Of a stretch of 64,000 nt of DNA, positions 36,860-47,533 are shown one piece after another; positions within the stretch are counted from its first letter, which is position 1; the number at the start of each line of letters is the position of its first letter. The notes under the pieces were generated by a model, which saw only the letters and a list, made by a program, of their open reading frames with translations, did no database searches and was not told where the DNA came from. Source of the DNA: Tulasnella sp. 424. Lineage: Eukaryota; Basidiomycota; Agaricomycetes; Cantharellales; Tulasnellaceae. The stretch covers positions 1 to 64,000 of the forward strand of contig WSUB01000159.1 in assembly GCA_019633425.1 (NCBI GenBank). Direction: 5' to 3'. Made by a program: the position numbers and the translations under genes.

Positions 36860-37596
36860 AAGTGTACGAGCATCCCGATCTCCTTGTTCTGGGTTATTTC
36901 GCTGCACGCATGTAGACGCCTTGTTGTATTGTAACCTGTGGATTCTGTACCAGTAATCGCCGAAGTGTTGTACTATCCTCGTCTAGATCTAAAACGCTGA
37001 AAATTTCCACCATAATGCGAGAGGCCAGGAAAGCTACGTGTACATATTTTGTTACGCTTGAAATTGAGTTATAGAACTGGAATAGATTCGAGCAGCAAGG
37101 AAGGAACCGGACGTTTGGGGATCGCGTGTCTGAGTTTGGGCTGATACTAAGGTCCACATTAGGAACAGACGTCGGCTCCTGGGCTCACAACACTCATTGA
37201 GAAAGTGCGCCAACTAAAAAATGTCACGCGGAGATCCTGTAGAGCCTCAATACCCCTAGATCAACTCGGGACTGAGGGGGATCCTTCCGTCAGTCCAGAA
37301 AACTCCGAAACCTGGGTCGGAACCCAGTAACAATGTCACAACGTCGCCCAGCTCAGCCATATCAACTTGATGGAAGAAATGTTTACTTTTATTACTAGTG
37401 GGGCAAAGCAAGTAAATGCAATGACCAAAGATAGAATTGTGGATTGGTCCAAGATGGTGCGTTATGACAGAATGCAAATCGCATGCATGTTGTCGGTCGA
37501 AGATAACTTATATAGCACAATGAAGTGAAAAGGGTCATCGGAAATGAACTGGCTCCCGCTACAGGTCCTCGAAAGTAAAACGCTGGGAGCATTTCG
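36860..37596. other. Intergenic region, no recognised gene
   Basis: Convergent 3' flanks. A minus-strand frame (37256-37477) with TLLLGSDPGFGVFWTDGR could be a terminal exon of the gag-like gene to its right. No in-frame junction was established. Confidence 0.4.
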
Positions 37597-38955
37597 TTAA
37601 TTGGAATCACAAGCGGAGTCAAATATCGCACTCACGCATTTACTGAACCGCTCTTTACCGAAGTCCATTAGACGGGACTTCTTCTTTATATATCCATCAG
37701 CGTCCCGTACTAGACAGAGAGCATAGCTCTCAAGCTCCAAAATAGGCACCAATGTGTGGGTAACTACGGCGTCAAACATGAGGAGTGGTGCGTTCACGAT
37801 AAGCGAATGACCACTCACCTCCGTCATCTGACGGATAGTTGGCGACTACCGTGCTGTCCGGCAGTACATTCCAGATCTGATCCTGACAGGCTCCGTAAGG
37901 TTGCGATTGTGGATCATACGGACCAGCAGCTGCCAGTTCTGCGAAACTGTCGAACACAGAAAGCGAAGCAATCAGATTCACTGGGCCACATATGCTGGAT
38001 CCCCGACACGTAGGCCCACTGTTTGACGTTCACTGGCCAATCCCTCGACCTCAAACCAGGCCACCTGACAGCTAACCGGGTGTTTTCGTGATCTGCGGCG
38101 TTCTGTTGGATAACATGAGTACCATGCATGTCGTAAGAGCTATAAGGCGAGCTAACCATGATTTGGATGGTATGGCGTTCATGGGAAGGAATAAAGCTGA
38201 TGACCAACGCGTGCTCTATTTTCGTTGTACAATAGGTAAAATTGTCTTTACCGCTTTCGCGACCGGTAACATAGCCGAGAGTGAGCCCCTTGAGTGAAAT
38301 CATTCTTATTCTTCCGAGACGTGGCGCTGGGGCTGAGACCGGCGGACTAGGGAGTGTTCTAGGAATCTCTGCGCGTGCACTTAATGGAGGAGCTGCAGCT
38401 GGTGCAGGAGCTGGGGCAGGAGCTGGGGCAGGAGCAAAAGAGATAGGTCTGGACAGGCTTGAGAAGAGGTTCGGCAAACTGTGTGTTCAAGAAACGCGAC
38501 TCACGATGGTATCAGTGAACTTAGGCTACTATTTGCTGGAGGCATGTATGAGTTTGGATATCTGAATAAGCAGTGGTACAATGAGTTGCCCCGACCCACG
38601 CAAAACGAGACAGGAGTCTTACGTAGGAGCGAGCCAGGACTCTCTGTTATCGACAGCCTCTTCGGGAGGAAATCTCGCGAGGATTGCTCGGCGCAACTTC
38701 GACCAATCTTCCTGCACGTCTTCGTCCAAGTCTTCAAACCATCGCAGAGCTTCTCCTACCATACATGTGCTTGCGAATTCCGCGGCCCATGCATTATCCC
38801 GGTGCCTTTGCTCTGCGAAAGCACGTTTTCGGACGGCTGAGATGAACAGATCGCTGTGTTGTCCACGAAACTCAAGTTCATCTTTGTTTCGAGAGAAAGA
38901 ACTTTAAAAAACATGTAAGTCGCAAAGGCAGGTATTACTTGCCAAAATCGGACAT
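37597..38955 (-). CDS. Basidiomycete gag-like family protein (WF-DLDE motif), function unknown
   Basis: Exons join as MSDFGNSFSRNKDELEFR, QHSDLFISAVRKRAFAEQR, NAWAAEFASTCMVGEALRWF, EDLDEDVQEDWSKLRRAILA, RFPP, then an Ala/Pro tract (APAPAPAPAPAAAPP). A second domain follows (RIRMISLKGLTLGYVTGR, HALVISFIPSHERHTIQIM, WPVNVKQWAYVSGIQHM) and then DQIWNVLPDSTVVANYPSDDGG. The first part resembles retrotransposon gag helices; I recall similar domain pairs as a lineage-specific family in Agaricomycetes. The predicted first intron is only 37 nt, and the exon order near 37.6-37.95 kb is uncertain. It could be a domesticated gag gene or simply an unrelated helical domain. No protease or RT is adjacent. 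Confidence 0.6.
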
Positions 38956-39645
38956 GAATTGCTGTAGCGCCGTCGAGTTCTGGAGTGGTTATCGTAGAAG
39001 ACTGTGGCTGAACGTGGGGAAATCTGGGAAGGAGAACCCGCAAAGAATGACTAAGCAGAATACCGACGAGGAAACGCATGCGGATTGAGCTTGAGGTGCG
39101 AGTAGACTGGAACCATTCGCTGAATGTTCTTTAAGTATCTTTAAGTATCTCGAGCGAAGAGACCGGAATTATATAAATTCATTCAATGGAATTACTGAGG
39201 TAGAGCGGGGGTGTCGCTGAGGAGACAAAGTAATTAACAAGAGCTGGACTGCCTTGACCACACAGAGCAAAATCATGTCTGTTGCAGTAAAATTGGGCAC
39301 ATATGAAGCTGGAACCTGAACCAGGCAGATCTGGGCTCTGGAGAAGGAGAGAGGAGGGCTCGGCGTTCCCCGCGCTTTGTCAGCAAATCGTTTCGCACGC
39401 AGCTCGACCCATCAACAATTTCGAAGCCGAGACCCGCCATCTTCAACGTATCAAGCAACGGTGAGCTCGACTTGTAGGAGCGCCGATGATATCGACTGAC
39501 AAATCAATTTTCTTCTGCCTCTCTGCTCCCCGGTTCTTGTGCAAATCCTCGACCCAGCCGTGAGTTGAGCTATTCCATTTCGGACCAGCACCCAATTACG
39601 CTCATATCCTAACTTGCGCCTTTGGGTCGTATTGCAGACTTCAAG
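38956..39645. promoter_or_regulatory. Divergent region and eL34 leader with probable 5'-UTR intron
   Basis: Upstream of eL34, GTATCAAGCAACG is followed by GTGAGC at about 39470, and a GTATTGCAG acceptor ends at about 39636, ten bases before the ATG. This fits an intron in the 5' leader, common in fungal ribosomal protein genes. A short direct repeat (TCTTTAAGTA twice) lies at about 39128-39150. Confidence 0.45.
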
Positions 39646-40125
39646 ATGTCCCAACGTGTTACTCTCCGCAAGCGCCAGCCATACGTTACTAGGGGCCACA
39701 AGAGGAGACGAATCATCCGCACCCCCGGTGGCAAGTACGTCTACCAGCACCTTAAGAAGCTTGGAACCAAGCCAAAATGCGGCGACTGCGGCGATCCTCT
39801 ACAAGGAGTATGAATACGCTCTTCTATTGACTGGGGCAAGGTGCTAAAGGCAACACGCTATTAGGTCCTCGCACGACGACCGAAGGAGCTGCAGCGGATA
39901 GCCCATCACCACAAGACTGTCAGCAGGGCTTACGGTGGCAGCCGATGCGCGTGCTGCGTCCGCCAAAGGTACATTACTCCTTCGGGTGCAATCTTCAGGA
40001 GGAGATTGACTAATATCTGTTCAATAACCTTCAGGGTGATGCGCGCATTCTTGATTGAGGAGGCTAAGATCGTGAAGAAGGTCATCAAGGAGCAAACTAA
40101 GGCCCAAAAGAAGAGTGGACAGTAA
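39646..40125 (+). CDS. RPL34: 60S ribosomal protein eL34
   Basis: Exons 39646-39807, 39865-39968 and 40035-40125 give 118 residues. It has the standard eL34 text: [15 protein letters not shown], then [22 protein letters not shown], the [24 protein letters not shown] segment, [22 protein letters not shown] and the basic end [12 protein letters not shown]. The two CxxC pairs (CGDC, CACC) are present. It is a structural protein of the large ribosomal subunit. The start is fixed by family alignment, although an upstream TTG/ATG-free frame extends slightly further. Codon use is C-ending and strongly biased, as in highly expressed genes. Confidence 0.97.
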
Positions 40126-40637
40126 ATCAAAACCCACCCGTTGTAATCCCTGTCATATCTTTCACGTCCTCCATCTGTCCATCGTTGTCGTCTTTATGTG
40201 CTGCATGTGTATTCATTCCACCTTTCCTCCGTGCTGCAACAAACATCGTTATGACCCGCCGTCGTATTGATTCCCAAGTAACAAGGGAACTTATGGAAGG
40301 GACGGTATCTCCGGCCAAGAATCGAGAAATAAGACGATGAGCTATCTAGTTACTGTAAAGCGTTTTATTTTGCAATGTACAAGCTAGCTTGTACTGGGGA
40401 AGGTGAAAAGCGTAAAATACTCAGCTAATATACTCAAAACGCGGATCTATCACCTGCGACCTCGGTCAAACTCCTGTGACGTGATTTAGGTTTGCAAGTT
40501 CCCTCCTATGGCGAACAAGGGGATCTCGATCAGGAACGGCTACAAGGGTGCATGTCGACGATGGCCGCCTGGCAGACCGTGTCTCGTATAATAATAATAA
40601 TAATAATAGTTAATATTGGGGATACCGAGGTGCTACA
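40126..40637. other. Intergenic 3'-3' spacer with a (TAA)n microsatellite
   Basis: The spacer between the convergent eL34 and protease genes. A run of seven TAA/ATA repeats sits at about 40588-40609. No gene was seen. Confidence 0.65.
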
Positions 40638-42238
40638 TTAGGAGTGATTGTTTACACTGGGGGCAAATCCTACTCGAGCGCCATGCGAATAATCGAAAAC
40701 GCTGTACCAAGACTTGAGAAATTCGTCGCCGATAATTGCCAAGTCGCTGGGAAAGCCATCGCCCATTCCTAGGATTCCACCGACGCAAGTCCTAAAGAGC
40801 ACCAAAACTCATTAGGCTGGCGCTTTAGAAGAATCGGAGGAGGAGACTTACGGTGACCCTGACCCAGTCCGACCCAGATTGAAATCGACGGGGCTTAAAG
40901 CAAAGTAGTTGTCCCCAAACGCAAGCTGAATATTCGGTCTGGAATTGCACGGATATGTCCAGAAGCCCTCGCCATATTGGGCATCCGCTTGTCTCGCCCC
41001 TGGAATCTGGCGATAAATCGCCGAAGCCACAGCTTTCGGGACGTAAATCAGGGTGGTCCCCGAGTCGATTGCAGCTGTGACGCTGGTGGACATGTCAACC
41101 GGTCTGCCATTGACGAGGGCGGAAGGCATCGAAACCGCCCAGTACGTCATGCTCGTTACAGGGACCCAGGTGATGGGGCCGGCAGCCTTGGAAGAGTCGT
41201 AGCATCCAAGACAGAGGGAGGAGCCCGAGGATCTGTGGCGGGTGAGATGGATAGAGAATATGGGCGCAGCGAGCTTGTTCGACTTCAGGAGGTTTTCGAA
41301 GAAGGTCGGCTGTCCGGAGGTGGCAATGGTGCTAAAGGCCATCCCTAATGGGTCAAAAGAGTCAGTGGGACTACGAGTAGTGAAAGTAGGATGCGGAGCT
41401 TACCAATCAGGCCATCATTCGGCGAGTCTGCAAAGTCGTCGGATTCTTGGTTGACGGCACCAAAGTATTGGTCGTTGACAACGAGGGAACCAACAGCGAC
41501 CCGATCCTGAGCAAGCACCCCACTAACTTCACCAGTTCCCTAATAAGGACAGTCAATACGAGTGAATAAGAAGCGTAGTCGAACTTACATATTGGACAGA
41601 GAATTCTTCTGAGGTTTCTTGATAGGTTGAGCTCCTGTCTGCGGGATACCCTGGGTGTGGACAGTCGGGGCAATTCACAGGAACCCATAGATCCGCCGAG
41701 CCCGTGTCAATATCAAAGGTCATGCGCTGGTTTTGGCTCCCCATGCTGATCGGACCATAGTAAAGGATGTCGAGGTTCCCGGAGATATAGTCCATCAGGG
41801 GCATAGATGCTTGCCTGGAGCCAGCGACGTCTTGAATGGCTTCACCTTTGTAAGCGGCATCGAGCTCAGGAGATACGTCGTCGGTAATAAGACGATTCGG
41901 GTTATGAAGAAGGTCCTTGAGATGGGGCGGAAGATGGACGTTATGGATGAGATGGGCCGCTTCCTTGTACTTTGACAAAACGCGTCGAATTTCTGCTTGC
42001 TATGTAGAGCGGATTGCTTAGTTTTTGAGGAAGAACCGGAGCCAATATGATAAAGACTCACTGGATACGTGGGGTCAAAAATGGGATCTTCATCTGCCAC
42101 GGGACTGGCTTTGATTCCACGACGGGCAATATTATAGAGACCAGCTCGGAGGTTCGAAGAAGTAGCCGAGGGACCCTGAAGCGGTGCGGCGAGACTCATG
42201 GAAGCGAGTAAAAGAGATAAGACAACGATCGAAGACAT
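40638..42238 (-). CDS. Secreted pepsin-type aspartic protease (family A1)
   Basis: The start MSSIVVLSLLLASMSLAAP is a signal peptide, followed by a propeptide (about residues 20-110). The mature enzyme has the first catalytic motif FDIDTGSADLWVPV and the second AAIDSGTTLIYVP, each with its Asp. Also visible are the flap-region Tyr context EEFSVQYGTGEVSG, NDGLIGMAFS, and two Cys pairs (CPDC; CLGC and C-SRPN...C). The C-terminal strand is GDEFLKSWYSVFDYSHGARVGFAP. Length of about 460 residues is normal for a zymogen. It is expected to be secreted to digest extracellular protein, and no GPI or membrane tail is seen. Introns are at about 40.80, 41.35, 41.55 and 42.0 kb. Confidence 0.92.
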
Positions 42239-42846
42239 GGTTGCGAGGAGCCAAAAGAGGGGATATGATATGCTGGAAATGGTAGCTTCCCATATCGTCC
42301 GAGGCTTGTGCATTTAAAGAGCCTCATTGGTGTTATTGAGGCATGCGGTCAATATTGCGATCAATGGTTTAGATTTGGACTGGGAGGGCTGGATGATATG
42401 TGGCAGCAAGTCGACATTAGAATTCTAGTTTTCAAAAAGATTAACAAGTCTTTCCAAGTGTACACACGAAAAGAGCCTCGTCGCTCTTCGTGCTCATAAG
42501 GGCAAATTGGTCCAGTTGAGCTTGCGTCTGTTGCAAATGATTCAAGGGTCGACAGAGATTGTCTGAAACATCAATGATACAGTTTGAGACAAAGAGGGTT
42601 GCTAATAATAGAGTTGCATGACAACGGATGCGCAGCGGACTGAGGAAGAAAGGGGGTGAGCTATTTGTTCGGGTGACGTTTGCTTCCCAACCAGCGCCCC
42701 TCATATAGCCGACGATCATCGCAAACCGCAGTGGTTCTCCTCTAAGCACGCTGGCAGTGTCTTCAACGCCCTCCTACCATAAAACTACTCTACCGCACTC
42801 TAGCCTCCCACCAACATCCGCTAGTTTCTAATCCTCACCAACTATA
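42239..42846. promoter_or_regulatory. Divergent promoter region
   Basis: 608 bp between the protease (minus) and the four-helix membrane protein (plus). Pyrimidine-rich immediately before the plus-strand ATG (CCTACCATAAAACTACTCTACC...). No specific binding motif is claimed. Confidence 0.4.
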
Positions 42847-44130
42847 ATGAGCTCTCGACCACCACCACCAACAGGTACATCAACCGGAGGAAGCCCCCAT
42901 ACACGAGACGCTGACCATCCTGTTGGCGTAGGAGCTCCTCCTCCATATGCCTTCGTTGCAAGAGTTTACAGAAAGTCTCTGCGGCCAGTAGTCATGGCAT
43001 GCGCTTTGGTCGCCGTGTTTTGGAGCTGGATATGGTGAGGAGCCACATATGCTGTCCACGAGAGGATGCAGGTCCGTGCTCACCCCCCCTCTTTTGCTTC
43101 CAGGGGCATATCGGCATTAGTAGGCATCAACAGTACGTCTATGACTTGCTCTTCCTGTCGACTTCACACTTAGCGACGTCATTGCGCGGCTTTCCTGTTC
43201 AAACCTAGATTCCGGTGACCTCAAGCCCATAAACATCGCCCTGGGAGCTCTATACCTCACAGTCGGATTCATAGAGGTATTCGGATTTCTGGCCGCCATG
43301 AAAGTGCGTTATTTCCCTAGCATCCAATGTGCTTGACTTGACGGTCACTCCTATCGAATTCTCCTGTCCCAGTCCAATATCAAACTCGTCCGCATCTACA
43401 CGTTCCTCTCAATACTTGCAGCCCTCATCGTCCTAGCAGCAGAATCCGTTCGATTCTCGGTGTACTTTACACACAAGAAGAAGCTCATCGACGATTGCAC
43501 CACCGACGCCACTGGCGCCACTGTCGCGGTCTACAGCGGTTTCTGGTGGGGAAGGCACAGTGTCGACACCCTCTCCGCTGCTGACGCTGCTCGTTGTAAG
43601 TATTTCTCTCTTTTTCCTTAACTTGAAGCGTGCTGTGCTTATCATCCGGGACCCGACTTAGACTGCAACGACAGCTGGAACAGGAATGTCTGGAGTTCGA
43701 TTGCTTGGCTGCTCATCGCATCGGGTATGCCTCTCCGTTCCTATCCGTGACCCGCTATGAGTGGCCAAATATAACTCTATCACTTTTATCCTCAGTTCTT
43801 GGATGGTTCTTTGTCTCCATCGCCTTCTCCTACTACTACCAGCTCCTCGCCCCTCAGCCCGTTCTTGCTCCATCGCAAGCCTTCCAACTTCGCAGCTATA
43901 ACCCTCAAGGCGGATACAACTACCCACCACCACCTGGTCCGCCTCCGCGAGACGACTTCGTACCGCCATACGACCCAGCTAAATTGCCTCAGTATGGAAG
44001 CCACGACGGAGGGTACTCGCACCAGTTTGGTGCGGATGGAGATAAGCGAGCACTGGCAGATGAGAGCACGGATGACGTTAGACTGGAAAGTGGGGGAGGA
44101 CCTCCGCAGCCGGGTTTAAGGAACGTGTAA
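42847..44130 (+). CDS. Four-transmembrane (tetraspan) hypothetical protein
   Basis: The start MSSRPPPPTGTSTGGS is Pro-rich and cytosolic. Exons then give four hydrophobic spans: SLRPVVMACALVAVFWSWIW, INIALGALYLTVGFIEVFGFLAAM, IYTFLSILAALIVLAAESVRFSVYF and SIAWLLIAS joined to VLGWFFVSIAFSYYYQLLA. A loop with paired Cys (DDCTT; YCNDSW) lies between spans 3 and 4. The C-terminal tail is Pro/Tyr/Gly-rich (NYPPPPGPPPRDD, YGSHDGG) and ends PPQPGLRNV. The layout resembles MARVEL-like or SUR7-like tetraspans of basidiomycetes, but no family name is certain. At least five introns. Confidence 0.7.
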
Positions 44131-44641
44131 TTGCCGGAGGGTGTTGAGTTTTTGGACGTGCACTACTCGTTTTTGGCTTTGATCTTGTGCTTTAGTTCAT
44201 GACTATCGTAACGACCGTAATGGATCACTGCTCAGTTTTGGCTCGCAATGTTCACTCAAGACCTCCGGAACCCGTCCCGCCAGTGCGAGCCTCTACTGGA
44301 TCGCCGAACCAGGTCTTGGCACTGCTTGTACTAAAAGCACCAATTGCAATCCGTCCACAAGTTCACTGGATAGTCTTGATAGCCGTGTATCATACATGAA
44401 GTGTCTTGTTAAAGACTCCTTCAGACTTACCGATAGCAGCCTTCCGCTTTCGACAACGATTTGGAGCTCCGGTACTGGCTCAGGAAATCCACCGAGTGCG
44501 CAACAGCTCATCCAAAGCAAGCGGCAACCATGAACAGATCCGATAGCTAAACTAGTTACGATTTCCCCCTTTAATAGCGCGCCCCTGATAGAGCGCAGTG
44601 CTCAGGAACTTCTAACTAGCGATTGTCCTTTACTCTTTGGG
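44131..44641. other. Intergenic region, no recognised gene
   Basis: Nothing recognisable. A short plus-strand frame at 44199-44399 has no known relatives and no splice support. Confidence 0.45.
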
Positions 44642-44888
44642 CTACGTTCGACAGGTGAGCTCACGGACGAGAAACAGGCCGACCCGGCCGGGCTCGTCCG
44701 GGACAGGTACCTTATGAAGCCGAAGCCAAGAAAACGTTCGCAATTGCAAGCATACAACGGTACAAGAGAAAAAAAGCCTTTTTCATTACAAGAACTAAAT
44801 CATACATGACCTACCTGGGCCACCAAAGGCAGTAGCCTGGCTAAATCCATCCCTCCTACCAGCCTACCGCTTGAACGGAAGGGTACAG
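44642..44888 (-). pseudogene. Fragment of an unknown gene family (copy A)
   Basis: Read on minus, an exon text ending MDLARLLPLVAQ meets a GTAGGTCAT donor. After about 100 bp comes a terminal exon GLFLVRELTCRT and stop. The same two elements, in the same order and with a similar intron start (GTAGGTCAC), occur at 55115-55548. This copy is shorter by about 190 bp and has no recognisable upstream exons. It ends where the inverted segmental duplication begins, so it probably marks a rearrangement junction. Confidence 0.5.
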
Positions 44889-45218
44889 GTTGAAGATTTG
44901 GCGTGAGGAGTAATACGCTTGAGTTGGAGGATTTACCTTCGGTGACGATAGACTTTTTGGGCTGGTAGTGTAGATTAGATTGTTTTTGCGACTTGCTTCC
45001 TCCCGTTTACTTACCTTTACCCATGACGTTTATATAGGAAACCCCACCGATTTTTGGTTTCCTTATTCTATTTGTAGAAAATACACTTTTTTCTCGGGCG
45101 AGAAGGGCCTTTTATATAATGCGTCTCGCATAGAGGTGCATGCCGAATTCCAACCACAGGAACAGAGACTCGGACTGCCTCTTCCACCTTCATTTCGACA
45201 GTCCACATCACAATTTCC

Positions 45219-47066
45219 ATGTCGTCCTCGTTGAACTTTCACGACTCGGACGACGCGCCTATGCAGGGCGAAGGCGACGCGCAGCAAACACCAACGCGTC
45301 GCTCAGATGGTCAAAGGCGTCAACTGTTCCATACGCCCTCTGTGGCTGGTGCTAGGGGGTACGCCAGCCGGTATCATAGCCAGATGGGCTTTGGCAGGTA
45401 CTCCTGGTGTTAGAACCGCAGCTCAGAATGGTGAGATCACGCTTACGTGTCACATAAAGCATCTAACGAGACGCGCTTTGCTTGGTCTGTAGTTGCCGCC
45501 GCTGCTTCATCGTCGCCTCTGAACTTCCCTGGGTCGTCCTCCCCTGAAAGCCGCATAGACACCGAGCCTCGGCCAAACTTTGACGAATCAGATGACGTTC
45601 CAATGAGCGATGGTGCGAGATTTGGTCGTCCTCTCTTTCATCCCTCGTACGTTTCCCGCAAGTGGCGTCGGACGGTGTTACTAACGGAAAACGTTTTCTA
45701 TCAGAACTCCTTTGAGTACTCCTCGCCGGAATCGCCGGGGAGATGTACATCCTAGCCAGTTTGTTCCTTCAAGTGCCCGTCGTCGGAACGTTCAGGCCCA
45801 GCCTCCTCCTTCGGCCTTGGGCTCTGAATCTCCAGCCCGGCATCTTCCGCCAGCTCTCTCCGTTATCACTCCTTCCGAGGGTCCTGAAACGACTCGCATG
45901 CTTTGGGGAACCGCTGTCAATGTTCATGATACTCGGTATGCTTGAATCGACCTTTTGAAGAACTTCAACTTGAAAGTCAAGTATCGTTGCGAGTACGATC
46001 GACGAAACAACGTGACTTTGCGCCCTCTCCTTGATCCCAACGAAGGAGAGCGAAAGCTATACATTGATTACTTGAACGAGATGCGCTCAACGGATCAAAC
46101 GACCTTGAATTTGGATGTCGCGAATTTGAAGGCTTACCCCGGAACGAAGAACACCTTATACCCAACTTTGATCAAATATCCGCAGGAAGTAATCCCTATT
46201 ATGGACTTAGCGCTACGAGAGGCTATTCCGGATCTGGTGGAGGAGGAAGGCGATGTTAGTCAGGCCGAGTGGGCTTGGGCCGAGAAGGCTCCTTCCGAGT
46301 TTGGCCTTTCGGAGGTCAGGATCCCATCAAAATGCGGGAACTCGATCCTTCAGGTGACCGCCTCCTCACTTCATATTCATTATGGGACTAATTGGAATGC
46401 CTGTAGATACAGACCGGCTCATCTCGATCAAGGGCTTGGTTATCCGAGCAACCCCCATCATTCCAGATATGAAACCCGGTCGGTAGTTTGCCACTTAGCG
46501 ACACCGAGGAGTCGCTAACCCTAGCTTCATTGTAGGTTTCTTCCGTTGCCTGAACTGTTCGCATACAGTACAAGTAGAGATCGACCGCGGTCGAATTGCC
46601 GAGCCCGAGTGATGCCCTCGCGATGTCTGCAACGCTGTCGCTACAATGAACCTGATTCACAACAGAAGCGAGTTTGCGGATAGGCAGATTATTCGACTAC
46701 AAGAGACTCCATGTACCGTTCTCGTTGCTTGTTGCCATGCGCGAAGCTCTCCGGATGTCCGCAACTGATCCGAATACTGGTCTGATCGATTTGGACCTTA
46801 TCAACACCGGAGCTGGTCAGCAGGAGCGGCGCCTAAGGGGATATTTGAAGCAAGAGACCTTGAATCTTCTGGAGGCGACGTCAACTTCCGAAGGTAGAGG
46901 CGGAACCCGTTGGCCGTAAGCTGCCAAGCGGCTGCAACCAAAGTTCATTGAGAGTTGATACCAACGAGTTCACTGAAATCGTCAAGCACTGGAGTCTGAA
47001 GGGTCGGTCAAGGTTGTTTGTGAAAGGGAGAAGGGGTCATTTGAAAGATAATAGCCGAATAGTAAA
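45219..47066 (+). pseudogene. MCM4 pseudogene lacking the AAA+ core
   Basis: Starts [17 protein letters not shown], parallel to MCM4. An insertion after SVAGA shifts the frame within exon 1, and later stops follow, such as near 45956 where the parent reads [10 protein letters not shown]. The N-terminal domain and part of the Zn finger remain recognisable ([23 protein letters not shown] region with a stop at 46612). At about 46730 the text jumps from the Zn-finger exon directly to [16 protein letters not shown] of the C-terminus. This deletes the parental interval of about 19.92-21.55 kb, which holds the OB end, Walker A, Walker B and the arginine finger. It cannot make a helicase. Confidence 0.93.
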
Positions 47067-47127
47067 TCTCTTGTTACAGTTTTGGACATTGCTCCTGATA
47101 TATAAATAATTCATGGATTAGTATCGG

Positions 47128-47365
47128 AGGCCCGTAGCTTAATTGGCAAAGCGACAGTATGATCTTGGTCCTTCGCCCTTCTGAAGTTTCGAGAAAGGTA
47201 ACCCTTAGCTTTCTAGATGTCAAAGCGTGCGGCTTGTCAGTTAGCCCCATTGTAAATTTGCCCTTATGCAAAGCTAACAAGGGGCCGCTCTGTAACTTCT
47301 TATGGGCCGAAAGGTCGGGGGGTGACTTCACTGCTTCGATGCAGGTTCAAATCCTGCCGGGTCTA
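47128..47365 (+). pseudogene. tRNA-like copy with ~165-nt insertion in the anticodon arm
   Basis: The acceptor (AGGCCCG/CGGGTCT), D arm (GCTT-AATTGGCA-AAGC) and T arm (GCAGG-TTCAAAT-CCTGC) match the two genes at 19.25-19.50 kb. The D and T arms are separated by about 190 nt instead of the usual ~22. The pol III A and B boxes survive but are unusually far apart. It could be an insertion, or the remains of two merged tandem tRNAs. A functional tRNA is unlikely unless the insert is spliced. Confidence 0.7.
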
Positions 47366-47533
47366 TATTCATTTTGCCTCGGTTTAGGTTTAGTCTGGGG
47401 CCGCAAGGGACACGCGGTGCACGTGCCCGGAGCTTTCGCATGACCCGTTTCGGACCTTGACCTCGTCTCGTTCGTTTTCTCTTGTTTTTTTGCCACCCCC
47501 CCCGCCCCTTCTTCATTCCTCGTCATTCGCACC

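Noticed and set aside
40588..40609. (TAA)n tract as a functional element
   Set aside because: Simple microsatellite between convergent genes.
45219..46518. Second functional MCM4 gene
   Set aside because: Frameshift in exon 1, in-frame stops and loss of the ATPase core make it a pseudogene.
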